5,306 nucleotides of DNA from Chlamydiota bacterium (GTDB lineage Bacteria; Chlamydiota; Chlamydiia; Chlamydiales; Rhabdochlamydiaceae), in NCBI GenBank assembly GCA_023265495.1, contig JAHFTP010000125.1, positions 1 through 5,306 on the forward strand, read 5' to 3'. The translations under genes and the position numbers were made by a program. Below the pieces are notes generated by a model. It was not told the origin of the DNA. It did not search any database and saw nothing but the letters and a program-made list of their open reading frames with translations. Below, piece after piece: positions 5,209 through 5,306 of this stretch. Position 1 is the first letter of the stretch; every line of letters starts with the position of its first letter.

Positions 5209-5306
5209 GTTTAAAGGTTAAAATTGCCCCAGTACAACTACTAATAAATAAGTAATTCCCCTGAGGCGCAGGTAATGCGTATAGTAACTTGCAAGGATCA
5301 AGTGAC

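Noticed and set aside
5211..5306. Further gene or promoter right of the HipA-N/HTH gene
   Set aside because: No ATG-started frame on the minus strand, no RNA gene and no convincing -35/-10 pair; a short CCTG/CAGG inverted repeat at 5260-5272 is too small to interpret.

Overview
This is a low-GC bacterial window with five protein-coding genes. The gene content and family flavour (a YycJ-type metallo-hydrolase, a Fic protein with a winged helix, a HipA-N/HTH protein) would suit an environmental chlamydia or another host-associated bacterium. I assign this lineage by resemblance only, with low to moderate confidence. No rRNA, tRNA, insertion sequence or CRISPR array was seen.

Left part (1-2734), housekeeping-like. 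A plus-strand metallo-beta-lactamase-fold hydrolase, open at the left edge, converges on and overlaps by 59 bp a minus-strand YycJ/WalJ-type MBL hydrolase. A short divergent gap then leads to a plus-strand class I SAM-dependent methyltransferase with a hydrophobic N-terminus. The methyltransferase converges on the next gene across a 24-bp gap holding a small perfect hairpin.

Right part (2735-5306), accessory-like, all genes on the minus strand. Read in the direction of transcription it has four parts. (1) An HipA-N-terminal-domain plus HTH protein that resembles an antitoxin. Its full frame is open from 5210 to 4599 but has no ATG, GTG or TTG before residue 77; the best start is an ATT at 5198 behind a GGAGG ribosome binding site. 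No HipA/HipT kinase follows it. (2) A non-coding stretch of about 480 bp with a 10-bp inverted repeat, two short dyads overlapping a candidate promoter, and a striking array of TTTTGTC motifs (GACAAAA on the coding strand). These are spaced 20 or 21 bp apart, two helical turns, for more than 230 bp. The last copy overlaps the next start codon. (3) A winged-HTH plus Fic-domain protein whose Fic motif has Gln in place of the catalytic His and Val in place of the first Gly, but keeps the rest of the motif and the N-terminal inhibitory motif. (4) A tandem triple stop and the hairpin.

My main hypothesis is that the array is a multi-site operator or leader controlling the degenerate Fic/winged-helix protein, perhaps bound by that protein's own DNA-binding domain or by the upstream HipA-N/HTH protein. 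The periodic array, the Fic substitutions and the missing conventional start are visible in the sequence; the regulatory link is inference.
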